This document shows positions 9,528 through 18,481 of a stretch of DNA of 64,000 bases, one piece after another. Every line of letters begins with the position of its first letter. The first letter of the stretch is position 1. The DNA is taken from NCBI GenBank assembly GCA_005239435.1, contig SZNP01000004.1, positions 434,001-498,000 on the forward strand, given 5' to 3'. A model generated the notes under the pieces. That model worked only from the letters and a program-made list of their open reading frames with translations, searched no databases and had not been told where the DNA came from. Position numbers and translations under genes: made by a program. This DNA comes from Halorussus salinisoli (GTDB lineage Archaea; Halobacteriota; Halobacteria; Halobacteriales; Haladaptataceae).

Positions 9528-9912
9528 CTGCTATTGCAACTATTCATACATCATCGTGCTTGCATGGGAAGGAAAGGCCGGCTTTGTCGGAATCCTTCGT
9601 GGCTGACCGTCGTTGGGTGTTCAGTTCGTGATGTGAATCGACGTGTGGTGCGAATGTATCATGCGGTTCCGAACAGAAACAGGGTAACTTGTCGGTCGTC
9701 ACGCTGGATACAATTCATCAGGCGGTTCTGGAAACTGGCGCTTCCGAAGATTGCGAAATGGAGGCCGCCGTCCGCAGTCGGAATACGTTCTCGGAGTCAC
9801 TGTCCGGCGGTCGTCAATCTGTATATGAATAAAATGTTGACTGGCCCCTTGATACCGGAATAGAAAGAATCCTCCTTTGAGTTATCTCGACGAGTTCGAG
9901 ACATCTTTTGTC
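9528..9912. other. gap between hyuA and an MFS gene; possible short coding remnant
   Basis: About 385 bases without a confident gene. On the plus strand a frame open from 9632 to the TAA at 9832 ends in an acidic, protein-like stretch (it includes DTIHQAVLETGASEDCE and AAVRSRNTF) that could be the tail of a lost gene. It has no plausible start and I could not name a family. Confidence 0.3.
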
Positions 9913-11136
9913 TCACGGTACGAACTCTTTCGTTCTGAGAAGTACACTTAGAAGCGCCGCTACCGCCGCGAGGGTCGCCAGTCCGAGGAACAGTGTGTCG
10001 GTGCTGGCGTAGGTGAGGATTGTGCCGGCGGCGGCGGCCCCCATTGCACCGATACCAAACATTCCGAGGTACGTGAAACCGTAGGAAAGACCGTGTGTGT
10101 CGGACGCTACAGACTCGGCAATCTTCGTCTGATAGACCGGTGCGGCCACGTAAACGAAGAAGCCGAGCAGGGCGCACACCGTCAAAAGCGGGAGCGCGCC
10201 AGCCTCCGACGCGGGGACGAAGACACCCGCGGCAACGAGTAGTGCTCCAAACGTGACGATGAGAGCGTGTTCGGTCTCGACGCGGTCACTGATTTTCCCG
10301 CCGGTGTACTGGCCAAACACGCCTACGACCAGCAGGCCAGAGTAGATGTATCGACTCGGCGTGACCGTCCTACCGAAGAGGGTGAACGATTCGAAAATCA
10401 CGAGATCGCCGAGAATCTCCGGGAGAAAGGTAAGCACGCCACGATAGTACAATCCGTATAGCAAAACGATAGCGAAGACTATGGCGAAACTACGGGTAAA
10501 CAGAGACCTCGAATCGGTGAGAAACTCGCCGAGAGAACTGATACCACTGTCGTCCTCCGGGGACTGATTCGCATCGCTCTCGGTGACCTCCTCGAAGTCG
10601 AGGCCGAAGGCTACGAGCGTCCCAACTACTGCCGGAGCGACGAAGAGAACTGCGACGACCCGCCACTCAAAGAAAGCGAGTAGGAGCGCCGCCGTGAGTG
10701 GTCCCAGAACGGTACCGACGTTACCCGCGGCTCCGTGATAGGCCAACGCCGTTCCGCGATTCTCGGCTCCCCTGCTGAGTAGCGAAAGCCCGGCGGGGTG
10801 ATATAGGCTCGCTCCGGCACCCCAGACCATCAACGCGAGCGTGAGGACTACGACGTTCGGTGCCAGACTTACGAGTACGAATCCTCCGCCCATCCCTGCC
10901 ATCGAGACGAGAACGAGACTCTTCGACCCGTACGTGTCCGCGAGGACTCCACTCGGTAGCGCTCCGACTCCGATGAGTGCGTATCCGATGCCGACGACAA
11001 CGCCCAGCGTTGCCTCCGAGGTGGGAAAGACGTCCAACCAGACCGTAACGAAGACTGGTATCGATAGTTCGTATACGTGGAACATCGCGTGGGCGAGCAT
11101 GGTGAATCCCACGATGGGTCGGTCATCAGCGTTCAT
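9913..11136 (-). CDS. major facilitator superfamily transporter
   Basis: Integral membrane protein of 407 residues with about twelve predicted helices. The loop after helix 2 reads GVLADTYGSKSLVL, close to the MFS A-motif GxLaDrxGrr. Helix pairs are split by a longer acidic cytoplasmic loop around residues 185-200 (EEVTESDANQSPEDD), the usual boundary of the two six-helix halves. It faces the hyuBA operon and is divergent from the sugar ABC importer, with about 220 bases between. The substrate is unknown; import or efflux cannot be decided from sequence. Confidence 0.85.
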   Translation of the reverse strand: MNADDRPIVGFTMLAHAMFHVYELSIPVFVTVWLDVFPTSEATLGVVVGIGYALIGVGALPSGVLADTYGSKSLVLVSMAGMGGGFVLVSLAPNVVVLTLALMVWGAGASLYHPAGLSLLSRGAENRGTALAYHGAAGNVGTVLGPLTAALLLAFFEWRVVAVLFVAPAVVGTLVAFGLDFEEVTESDANQSPEDDSGISSLGEFLTDSRSLFTRSFAIVFAIVLLYGLYYRGVLTFLPEILGDLVIFESFTLFGRTVTPSRYIYSGLLVVGVFGQYTGGKISDRVETEHALIVTFGALLVAAGVFVPASEAGALPLLTVCALLGFFVYVAAPVYQTKIAESVASDTHGLSYGFTYLGMFGIGAMGAAAAGTILTYASTDTLFLGLATLAAVAALLSVLLRTKEFVP

Positions 11137-11318
11137 ATTTGAGACGTCCGACGTGGCTTCGGCTCAGAGTTAAACGATACTTCGTTGAACAAAAGTATTC
11201 GGTGCCGTCACTCTGTTAGGTCTTCGACATCGAACTTCGGGTACGGCTTCGTCTGGATTTCAATATTCACGTGCTCAACTCCAATTTTGTCTCGACGCTA
11301 CGTAGTCAATGGTAAAAA

Positions 11319-11328
11319 ATTATAATAG
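11319..11328 (+). promoter_or_regulatory. TATA-like box for the carbohydrate ABC operon
   Basis: The AT-rich core around TTATAATAGG is centred about 35 bases before the ATG at 11359. It is the only strong TATA-like element in the intergenic region and would put the start point just before the coding sequence. Confidence 0.4.
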
Positions 11329-11358
11329 GGCCTCGCATTTCCCCTAGTGTGTGTTACC

Positions 11359-12765
11359 ATGGGGCAAACAAGACGACGCTTTTTGCGGCACACGGGTGCC
11401 GCAACGATGGGGGCCGGACTAGTCGGTAACGCGGGAGCGAAACTGCGTCGAGTGACGCACCGAACCACGGAAACCGGAGAGATATACGACATCGAAGGGC
11501 AGCAAGAGCAGGTCCACTTCCTCTCCGCGGAGAACAGTACGCCGTTCAAGGACTACTACAACAAGTGGGCTCAACGGTTCACGGACGAAACGGGCCACGG
11601 AGTCCGGCTTGAGTTCGTCGGCGTTGGATCGAGTCAATCCTCGCGGATTTCTCAACTGCTACAGGCCGGTAATCCGCCGGAGCTCACGACGACGGCACCC
11701 GAGAAGGGCGGCGGTCTCGCGCTTCAGGGGGTGTTGGCGGACCTGAGTGCCGAAGCGGATTGGATGCAGAACGAGTACGGCTACGAGTTCAACAACGACT
11801 TCCTCTTCCAACTGCAGGGCAACCAGTACGTCGTCCCGATCTGGGTCAACATGACGATGGACTGGTATCGAGTCTCCACGTGGGACGAACACGCGGGGAT
11901 GACGCCCAGTGAGATAACGTGGGACGACTTCATGACGGCGCTCGAGCAGACCGATCAGAAGGAAGACCGTCGGGCACACGTCATTCCGGCTGGCGAGTCG
12001 CTGATGAGTACCGAGTTTTACATCGACTACATGTTCCAAAACGCCGGGCAGATCTTCCGGCGGAACGACCAGGGGAACATCGAAGTCGCGTTGGATCAGG
12101 GGGAGAATAGGCAAAAGACTCAGGAGGTGCTAGAGTACCTCGAAGAGGCGAACCAGTACTCCGTCGACGGACGGGGGTACGCCTACGACGAACAGATCGA
12201 GTCCTACTGGAGCGAGCAGGTGAGCGAGACCAAGTACTTCGGCGCGCGCCCGCTCCAGCAGGCGGTCGCGAACAACGAGACCGTGGCGGAGGACACCGGG
12301 CTGATGCACCCGCCGCACAACGAGGAAAAGACCCATCAGGCGTTCTCGGAGGGCTGGGTCATGTTCGAACCGTCCCAGAACAAGGAGGCCGCCCGGGAGT
12401 TCGTCCGGTTCATGTCGCGGCCGGAACCGCTGTTCGAGTTGCTCCACATCGCGCCGCTGCACAACCTGCCGCCGTTCCCGGAGGCTGTCCAGGACGAGCA
12501 GTTCCTCGACAACGAGTTCATCAACACGTGGGTGCGGCCGAACGACAACATCCGCATCGAAGACGTCGTCGAGATGGTCAACACGGCGAAGACGCTCGTC
12601 GGGGAGACGGATCCGAACAACGCTCTCGCGTCGCCGGTCTTCTCGGAGGGCGTGTTCGGCAATATGATCTTCAACTATCTGTACGGCGACATGGGTATCG
12701 ACGAGGCAATCGACACTGCGGGACAGCAGACCCGTAACATCATCCAGAACTTCCAACAGGGATAG
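11359..12765 (+). CDS. extracellular solute-binding protein of a carbohydrate-type ABC importer
   Basis: Binding protein of 468 residues of the family-1 (sugar) type. It starts with a twin-arginine signal (RRRFLRHTGAATMGAG), so it should be folded and then exported by Tat. No lipobox cysteine follows the hydrophobic segment (GLVGNAGAK), unlike most haloarchaeal binding proteins, so it may be released or held by the permeases alone. The body shows the family pattern (FTDETGHGVRLEFV, GNPPELTTTAPEKG, SEGWVMFEPSQNKEAAREFVRFM). Two permeases and an ATPase follow directly, making a complete CUT1-like importer. The ATG at 11359 is preferred over the GTG at 11347 because it sits directly before the Arg pair. 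Confidence 0.9.
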   Translation: MGQTRRRFLRHTGAATMGAGLVGNAGAKLRRVTHRTTETGEIYDIEGQQEQVHFLSAENSTPFKDYYNKWAQRFTDETGHGVRLEFVGVGSSQSSRISQLLQAGNPPELTTTAPEKGGGLALQGVLADLSAEADWMQNEYGYEFNNDFLFQLQGNQYVVPIWVNMTMDWYRVSTWDEHAGMTPSEITWDDFMTALEQTDQKEDRRAHVIPAGESLMSTEFYIDYMFQNAGQIFRRNDQGNIEVALDQGENRQKTQEVLEYLEEANQYSVDGRGYAYDEQIESYWSEQVSETKYFGARPLQQAVANNETVAEDTGLMHPPHNEEKTHQAFSEGWVMFEPSQNKEAAREFVRFMSRPEPLFELLHIAPLHNLPPFPEAVQDEQFLDNEFINTWVRPNDNIRIEDVVEMVNTAKTLVGETDPNNALASPVFSEGVFGNMIFNYLYGDMGIDEAIDTAGQQTRNIIQNFQQG

Positions 12766-12785
12766 TTGGAAGTTCGTTTTCTTTC

Positions 12786-12793
12786 AGAGGAGG
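12786..12793 (+). promoter_or_regulatory. strong Shine-Dalgarno before the first permease gene
   Basis: AGAGGAGG ends seven bases before the GTG at 12801. It supports that GTG as the true start in the absence of a nearby ATG, and shows that this internal operon gene uses SD-dependent initiation. Confidence 0.65.
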
Positions 12794-12800
12794 AAAAAAC

Positions 12801-13766
12801 GTGAGCGTCACATCCAGAATTGTCGAAAATCTCGGCGTAGAGGATCAGTACAACACCGTTCGAGAACGAGCCCACGACCTGCTCGAAAACCAGACCGTGC
12901 TGGGATACGGGAGTCTCTTTCCGGTCATGGTGCTGTTCGTCTTCATCGCGGTTTTCCCCATCGCGTGGGCTCTGGCGGGGAGCCTCTTCTCGATTAACGC
13001 GTTCAATCCGGTCTGGGAGTGGACCGGTCTCTCGAACTACGTCCACATTTTCACCGCGGACGGGTTCTACTGGACTGCAGTCGTCAAGAGCGTTATCTTC
13101 GGATTCGGGTCGGTAGCGCTACAGATAGTCGTCGGCATTGCATTCGCGCTCATCCTCCGGCGGTCGTTCCGGTTCAACGCGTTCGTCCGCGCCGTTGTGT
13201 TGCTCCCGTACCTAGTGCCGGTCATCGTCGTCGGGTTGGTGTTCTCGTGGATGATGAACCCCAACTACGGCGTGCTGAACCTGTTGCCCCAGCAGCTCGG
13301 GATTTTCGACGAGCCGATCAACTACCTCGGAAACGCGGACATCGCGATGTACTCGCTCATCGTCGCCGCGAGCTGGAAGTGGTCTATCTTCGTCGTGATG
13401 ATGACGCTCGCTCGGTTGGAAGCCATCCCGCAGGGCTACTACGACGCCGCGAGAGTCAACGGAGCGAACGCGTGGCAGCGATTCCGCGACATCACACTGC
13501 CGAACCTGAAAGGGATGATCATCCTCGTGGTCTTGCTACGGGGAATCTGGATGTTCAACAAGTTCGACATCATCTGGATCATGACCCGTGGTGGGCCGAG
13601 TTCTACGACCACGACGTTGCCGGTGTACGCGTACAAGGTCGCGTTCAATCAGTGGCAGCTCGGAGAGGCACTCGCAATCGCATCCACGCTCTTCTTCACC
13701 CTCGTGATCGGTGCTCTCGTCTACTTCGTCAAGTTCAACCCCGAACAGGAGGTGCGCGTCGAATGA
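12801..13766 (+). CDS. carbohydrate ABC transporter permease (MalF/UgpA type)
   Basis: Inner-membrane permease of 321 residues with about six helices. The conserved cytoplasmic EAA loop is visible at about residues 211-230 (EAIPQGYYDAARVNGANAWQ), the contact site for the ATPase. It starts with GTG behind a strong Shine-Dalgarno and overlaps the second permease by ATGA. With its neighbour it forms the heterodimeric channel fed by the upstream binding protein. The specific sugar is not readable from sequence. Confidence 0.9.
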   Translation: MSVTSRIVENLGVEDQYNTVRERAHDLLENQTVLGYGSLFPVMVLFVFIAVFPIAWALAGSLFSINAFNPVWEWTGLSNYVHIFTADGFYWTAVVKSVIFGFGSVALQIVVGIAFALILRRSFRFNAFVRAVVLLPYLVPVIVVGLVFSWMMNPNYGVLNLLPQQLGIFDEPINYLGNADIAMYSLIVAASWKWSIFVVMMTLARLEAIPQGYYDAARVNGANAWQRFRDITLPNLKGMIILVVLLRGIWMFNKFDIIWIMTRGGPSSTTTTLPVYAYKVAFNQWQLGEALAIASTLFFTLVIGALVYFVKFNPEQEVRVE

Positions 13767-14662
13767 CCGACTACACCCAAAACAAGTCGCTACTCGAACG
13801 GGTGATCGACTACTACGTCCGGACGGTTCCACACGAGACCCAGCGCAAACTCTCGAAATGGGTCTTCCGGTTGCTCGTCGTCACGACGGTCGTCGTCGTT
13901 GGGTTCCCGACCTACGTCATGCTGAAGGCGTCGATTCAACCGGAACTGGAACTGTTCGCGAACACGTATCGGTTCATCCCACGTAATCCGACGTTCGAGA
14001 ACTTCCTGCAGTTGTTCAACGAGACGATGTTCGTCCGGTTTTACTGGAACAGCATCGTCGCCGCCCTCGGGACGATGGTACTCAGCGTCGTCTCTAGCAC
14101 GCTCGCTGGATACGCGTTGACCCGATTCTCCTTCCCGGGAAAAAAGCGGATGGCCCAGTCAGTGCTGTTCTCGTACATGTTCCCGCCGCTACTCATCGGT
14201 CTGCCGATGTTCATGATCTGGCGGGACCTGCAGCTGCTCAACAGCTATCCGGGTATCATCCTGGCCCACACGGCACACGCCCTGCCGTTCGACATCTGGC
14301 TCATGTGGAAGTTCTTCCAGACGGTGCCGATCAGCTACGAGGAAAGCGCGTGGATATATGGCGCGAGCAGGCTCCGTGCGCTGCGCGACGTCGCCATTCC
14401 GATGGCGTTGCCGGGCATTATCGCGGTGGCGATCTTCTCCTTTGCGATTTCGTGGAGCGACTTCACCTTTGCAAACCTCATCCTGACCGCGGAGCCGATG
14501 AAGACGCTCCCCATCGGGATGCTCGGATTCATCGAACAGCAGGCGGTCCACTGGGGATTGATAATGGGAGCGGCAGTGATGATGGCGTTGCCCGCCTTCC
14601 TGCTCGTCTACTTCCTGCAGAGTTACCTGCTCCGGGGATTCAGCGTTGGAGGGCTGGGATGA
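13763..14662 (+). CDS. carbohydrate ABC transporter permease (MalG/UgpE type)
   Basis: Second permease of 299 residues with about six membrane helices. It carries the EAA-type loop (ESAWIYGASRLRALRDVAIP) in the C-terminal half, with Ser and Arg in less usual positions. I chose the ATG at 13763, which overlaps the TGA of the first permease; the frame is open much further upstream but that part lies inside the first permease gene. The downstream ATPase begins about 70 bases later. Together these genes complete a CUT1-like importer. Confidence 0.9.
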   Translation: MTDYTQNKSLLERVIDYYVRTVPHETQRKLSKWVFRLLVVTTVVVVGFPTYVMLKASIQPELELFANTYRFIPRNPTFENFLQLFNETMFVRFYWNSIVAALGTMVLSVVSSTLAGYALTRFSFPGKKRMAQSVLFSYMFPPLLIGLPMFMIWRDLQLLNSYPGIILAHTAHALPFDIWLMWKFFQTVPISYEESAWIYGASRLRALRDVAIPMALPGIIAVAIFSFAISWSDFTFANLILTAEPMKTLPIGMLGFIEQQAVHWGLIMGAAVMMALPAFLLVYFLQSYLLRGFSVGGLG

Positions 14663-14719
14663 CGCGTCATCGCCACACCGCTCGGTCCCCTGCGACCGTG
14701 CTGCAACGACTACGTCAAC

Positions 14720-14725
14720 GAGGTG
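14720..14725 (+). promoter_or_regulatory. Shine-Dalgarno that decides the ATPase start
   Basis: GAGGTG lies seven bases before the ATG at 14733. This favours 14733 over the in-frame ATG two codons earlier (14727), which would be too close to the motif. Confidence 0.5.
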
Positions 14726-14732
14726 CATGTCA

Positions 14733-15929
14733 ATGTCAGAGATAACGGTAGAGGACTTGCGGAAGGTGTACGACGTACCAGGCGGAAAAGAAGTCGCGGT
14801 CGACGATATCAACCTCACCGTGCCGGACACCGACTTCCTCACGCTATTGGGGCCGTCCGGGTGTGGGAAGACTACGACGCTTCGGTGTATTGCGGGCCTC
14901 GAGTCGCCCACGTCGGGGGAGGTGTACTACGACGACGACCGGATGACGGACATACTGGCCCAGGAACGCGATATCAGTATGGTGTTCCAGGAAATCGCGC
15001 TGTACCCGCACATGCGGTGCATCGACAACATCGCCTATCCGTTGAAAGTTCGGGGCGTTCCGAAGGGCGAGAGGTACGAGCGAGCCCGCGAGGTTGCGGC
15101 GATTCTCGAAGTCGAGGAACTTATCGAGAAGTACCCCGCCGAACTGTCGGGCGGCCAGCGCCAGCGCATCGCCATCGCCAGAGCAGTCGTCCGACAACCG
15201 CGCGCGTTCTTGATGGACGAACCCATGACGGGGCTCGACGAGAAGCTGAAGGTCCGGATGCGCAAGGAACTGAAGCGGGTCGTCGAGGAGACCGACCAAA
15301 CCGTCGTGTACGTCACCCACAGTCAGGAGGAGGCGATGATGCTCTCGGACTGGATTGCCGTCATGAACGTCGGCGAGATTGAACAGCTTGGAACACCGAA
15401 CGAGGTGTACGAACACCCCAACAACAAGTTCGTAGCGACGTTCGTCGGCATGCCGGAGATGAACGTCTGGCCAGCTGAGGTCGACCGCGACGTGGACGAG
15501 GAAGTGTGTCGAATCGAAATCGGCGACGACGTGATACGGCTTCCAATCCGAGACGAGGCGTCCCACTCCGAGCGAAAGGAGCGAACGAGTTGGGACCAGC
15601 GCTCCGACGAGGGAATCGAAGTGGGGTTCCGTCCGCAGGCGTTGGCACTCACCTCTCCAAAGGAGGGCGATTTCACGGCAATTCTAGACCTTGTCGAGCC
15701 AATGGGAGAAAATGACCTTTGCTATCTAGACACTGCTCTCGGCGAACTACGTGTGGTCGAAGACGATACCTCCCGGTTAGAGGAGAACACGAGGGTCGGC
15801 GTCCAGCTAAATCGAACTGCGGGATACGTCTTCGACCGACACGACGGTTCGACGGTCGCGCGAACGGGCGAATCACAGGTGTCCGCAGTCGGTGACGAGT
15901 CGACGGACAGAGCTAGGACCGACGATTAG
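14733..15929 (+). CDS. ABC transporter ATP-binding protein (MalK/UgpC type)
   Basis: ATPase of 398 residues that should energise the upstream permeases. Walker A is GPSGCGKTTT near residue 40, the signature is LSGGQRQRIAIARA near residue 137, Walker B is AFLMDEPMTGLD, and the switch histidine is in YVTHSQEEAM. The region after residue 240 forms the regulatory TOBE-type domain, with a long acidic stretch. The last about 40 residues are Thr/Ser/Asp-rich and look disordered. It ends 24 bases from the convergent DUF35 gene, so a terminator must be very compact here. Confidence 0.9.
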   Translation: MSEITVEDLRKVYDVPGGKEVAVDDINLTVPDTDFLTLLGPSGCGKTTTLRCIAGLESPTSGEVYYDDDRMTDILAQERDISMVFQEIALYPHMRCIDNIAYPLKVRGVPKGERYERAREVAAILEVEELIEKYPAELSGGQRQRIAIARAVVRQPRAFLMDEPMTGLDEKLKVRMRKELKRVVEETDQTVVYVTHSQEEAMMLSDWIAVMNVGEIEQLGTPNEVYEHPNNKFVATFVGMPEMNVWPAEVDRDVDEEVCRIEIGDDVIRLPIRDEASHSERKERTSWDQRSDEGIEVGFRPQALALTSPKEGDFTAILDLVEPMGENDLCYLDTALGELRVVEDDTSRLEENTRVGVQLNRTAGYVFDRHDGSTVARTGESQVSAVGDESTDRARTDD

Positions 15930-15953
15930 CGCCGAGAGCGAACCACCACCCGC

Positions 15954-16322
15954 CTACTGCTCTCGGTCCTCGGTTGCGACGAGACGCGGTCCGCGGATGG
16001 ATTCTCCCCCCTCACAGCGGAGAACGTGTTCGCCCGCGAACACCACGTGGTCGCCGACCGAGAGGTCGGAGTCGCCTAACTGTGCGATGGCCTGCACACC
16101 GGAGTCGAACCGCACGAAGCCGAGTTCGTTCGGTTCTCGAACGTCGTCCGGCGTCACGTGGACGATGGTCGTCGCAAGCAATACACCGGTACCTAACGAG
16201 TACGTCGTCACTGCCTCACTCCCACAGTTAGGACAGAACGGACACGTGTAATACCATTTTCTGTCACACGACTCACAGCGGAACGCTTCGCCGGGGTTCG
16301 CAGTCGCGCTCGTTCGGTTCAT
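15954..16322 (-). CDS. DUF35 family Zn-ribbon/OB-fold acyl-CoA-binding protein
   Basis: Protein of 122 residues with an N-terminal zinc ribbon (CESC at 16-19 and CPNC around 30-33) followed by an OB-fold segment (VTPDDVREPNELGFVRFD and GDHVVFAGEHVL). This is the DUF35 architecture. Such proteins pair with thiolase-superfamily enzymes, binding acyl-CoA in the archaeal thiolase/HMG-CoA synthase complex or in bacterial steroid side-chain aldolases. The ATG overlaps the stop of the upstream thiolase-like gene (ATGA), which strongly implies a complex with it. I chose this start because longer versions of the frame run through the thiolase gene. Confidence 0.85.
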   Translation of the reverse strand: MNRTSATANPGEAFRCESCDRKWYYTCPFCPNCGSEAVTTYSLGTGVLLATTIVHVTPDDVREPNELGFVRFDSGVQAIAQLGDSDLSVGDHVVFAGEHVLRCEGGESIRGPRLVATEDREQ

Positions 16323-17461
16323 GTTTCGAGTACGGTACAGACGCTGTTGTTTCCGAACCCCGCAACGTTGACCGCCAGACCTCGACGGGCCCCATCGACG
16401 CGTCGTGATGGCGATACGTCGCCGCGGAGTTGCCAGACGAGTTCGACGAGCTGGGCGACGCCTGTCGCGCCGAGCGGATGGCCGCGAGCCTTGAGTCCAC
16501 CACCGGGATTGACCGGGAGGGCTCCATCTACGGCCGTCTCGCCGTCGACCGTCGCTCGCCAGGCGGTCCCGTTGTCGTAGAAACCGAGTTCCTCGAGCTC
16601 CAACCATTCGAGGATGGTGAAGGCATCGTGGACGCAGGCGACGTCTATCGATTTCGGTCGGCATCCGGCGGCATCGAACGCGCGCTTGCCTGCTACCCGA
16701 ACGCTCTCGACTTCGAGGGGGTCACGGCGTTCGGCCACCGCGTGAGTTCCAGTCGCGCTCGCCACCGCGGTGACGGCCACGTCACCGCAGTCCGAATCGA
16801 GCACCAGTGCCGCGGCACCGTTCGACATCGGACAGCAGTCGTACAGTCGGAGGGGAGAGGCGACGAGAGGTGAATCGAGCACGTCTTCGACGGCGACCGT
16901 TTCGCGGTACTGGGCGATCGAGTTCTCGACAGCGTTGCGGTGGTTCTTCACCGCGACGCGGGCGAGTGATTCCCTGTCCGCACCGTGTCGATTCAAATAA
17001 GCGTCTGCGGCCAGTCCGGCGAACGCCGGCAGCGTCAATCCCTGTTCGTACTCGCGCTCGTGGACCAGTCGGCTGATGGCGTCGGTCACTTCGGCGACAC
17101 CCCTCGAAGTCATCTGCTCGACGCCGACGACCAGCGCCGTCTCGGACCGACCGCTCGATATCGATTCTACCCCGTGATGGACCGCGCTCGCCCCGCTCGC
17201 ACTCGTGTTTTCGATACGAGTAGCCCGAATTGCCTCCAGTCCCAGTGCTGACGCGAGCGCGTTCGCGAGGCCCGCTCGACGGTTCGTCGACTCGGCGAGC
17301 ATGTTTCCGACGTGTAGTGAATTCACTTCGTCACCGTCGATATCCGCGTCCGACAGCGCGTCAGTTGCTGCGGCGGCGGCGAGGTCGACGAGTGTCGAAT
17401 CGGTTCCACCGGTAAATGGCGTGTTTCCGACGCCCGCAATCGTAACATCTCCCGTATTCAT
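16319..17461 (-). CDS. thiolase-superfamily protein lacking the nucleophilic cysteine
   Basis: Protein of 380 residues with a clear SCP2/archaeal thiolase fold pattern: an N-terminal AGVGNTPF, a central CCPMSNGAAALVLDSD, then NPGGGLKARGHPLGATG with the catalytic-type His. The nucleophile loop, usually xxCASG, reads NTSASG, with Ser87 (codon AGT; Cys would be TGT) in the Cys position. The C-terminal HNVGG-like motif is NVAGFGNN, without His. Classic Claisen thiolysis therefore looks impaired. DUF35-coupled thiolase-like retro-aldolases also lack this cysteine, so an aldolase role is a reasonable inference. It is coupled to a DUF35 gene and follows an oxidoreductase gene by 30 bases. Confidence 0.82.
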   Translation of the reverse strand: MNTGDVTIAGVGNTPFTGGTDSTLVDLAAAAATDALSDADIDGDEVNSLHVGNMLAESTNRRAGLANALASALGLEAIRATRIENTSASGASAVHHGVESISSGRSETALVVGVEQMTSRGVAEVTDAISRLVHEREYEQGLTLPAFAGLAADAYLNRHGADRESLARVAVKNHRNAVENSIAQYRETVAVEDVLDSPLVASPLRLYDCCPMSNGAAALVLDSDCGDVAVTAVASATGTHAVAERRDPLEVESVRVAGKRAFDAAGCRPKSIDVACVHDAFTILEWLELEELGFYDNGTAWRATVDGETAVDGALPVNPGGGLKARGHPLGATGVAQLVELVWQLRGDVSPSRRVDGARRGLAVNVAGFGNNSVCTVLET

Positions 17462-17491
17462 ACGTAATTACTCACCGCTCGTTCGCCACGC

Positions 17492-18481
17492 TCACTCGAA
17501 CGTAACCACCACGCAACCCCGAACCCCGGACTCCGAAAGCCGTCGATACGCCCCCACCGCCTCGTCCAGAGGGAACTGGCTGTCGATGCTGGGAATGAAG
17601 GTCCCCTCGGCCAGCAGCGGTGCGACCGAGGTTAACAACGACGCGTGGTCGTCGCGTGAAGCGGCTATCGACATGAATCGAACGTCGAGATCGGACTTTT
17701 TAGCAGACATCGACAGGCCGGGATCGATTTCGATAGGTCCCTCCTCGCCGAGGACGACGATTCGTCCGCCACGAGCGGCCGCTTCCACTTCGGGAATCAA
17801 GTTCGCGTCGGCATGGGTCTCCAACGCCACGTCGAGCCCGTCGCCTACCGCCGCACTGATTTCGTCGGCCAGTTCGTCACTCCGATAATCGACGACCGAA
17901 TCTACACCCTGCTCGCGGACGAATTCGTCGGTACCCTCCTTCCGTGCCAGGCCGATGACCGTAGCTCCCGCCTCTGTGGCGACCTGTACGCCCGCGTGAC
18001 CGACCCCGCCTGCAGCTCCCGCTATCAGACACGACTCGCCGAGCCGCAGTTCGCCTCGGGTTATCAATCCCCGCCATGCAGTTGCAAACGCCATTGCGGC
18101 CGCAGCGCCGTCGGTAAAAGACACCGATTCGGGAAGGGGTGCGAGTATGTCGACCGGTACTGGGACGTACTCGGCGAGGGATCCCTGATCGTGTATCCCG
18201 AGCGCAGTCGCATAGACCCAATCGCCGAGTTCGTACTTCGTCACGTCCTCCCCGACGTCGACCACGATACCCGCGAGGTCCGACCCGGCGATTGCCGGGA
18301 GTCCGTCCGCTGGCGTGCTGTCCCCCGCCATCACGTAGGTGTCGATAGGGTTGATTCCTGCGGCACGGGTCTCGACGAGTACCTCTTCCCGGTCCGGAGT
18401 CGGCTTTGGGACCTCTTCGACCGCCAGAACGTCTGGTTCGCCGTGCTCGTGATAGCGTGCGGCCCGCATGCGGTCTGGCAT
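17492..18481 (-). CDS. zinc-independent quinone oxidoreductase/medium-chain dehydrogenase
   Basis: MDR-superfamily enzyme of 329 residues. The GroES-like N-terminus contains the quinone-oxidoreductase pattern VETRAAGINPIDTYVMAG. The NAD(P) motif is GAAGGVGHAGVQVATEAGA, near residue 150. The zinc-ligand cysteines of alcohol dehydrogenases are absent, which fits a zeta-crystallin/quinone reductase or enoyl reductase type. The ATG overlaps the TAA of the upstream cupin gene, and the thiolase-like gene starts 30 bases downstream, so cupin, oxidoreductase, thiolase-like and DUF35 genes form one operon. I infer a shared catabolic route; the substrate is unknown. Confidence 0.85.
   Translation of the reverse strand: MPDRMRAARYHEHGEPDVLAVEEVPKPTPDREEVLVETRAAGINPIDTYVMAGDSTPADGLPAIAGSDLAGIVVDVGEDVTKYELGDWVYATALGIHDQGSLAEYVPVPVDILAPLPESVSFTDGAAAAMAFATAWRGLITRGELRLGESCLIAGAAGGVGHAGVQVATEAGATVIGLARKEGTDEFVREQGVDSVVDYRSDELADEISAAVGDGLDVALETHADANLIPEVEAAARGGRIVVLGEEGPIEIDPGLSMSAKKSDLDVRFMSIAASRDDHASLLTSVAPLLAEGTFIPSIDSQFPLDEAVGAYRRLSESGVRGCVVVTFE

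Noticed and set aside
17205..17888. Plus-strand frame over the thiolase-like and oxidoreductase genes
   Set aside because: Ser/Arg-rich composition, antisense to two clear genes, no domain.
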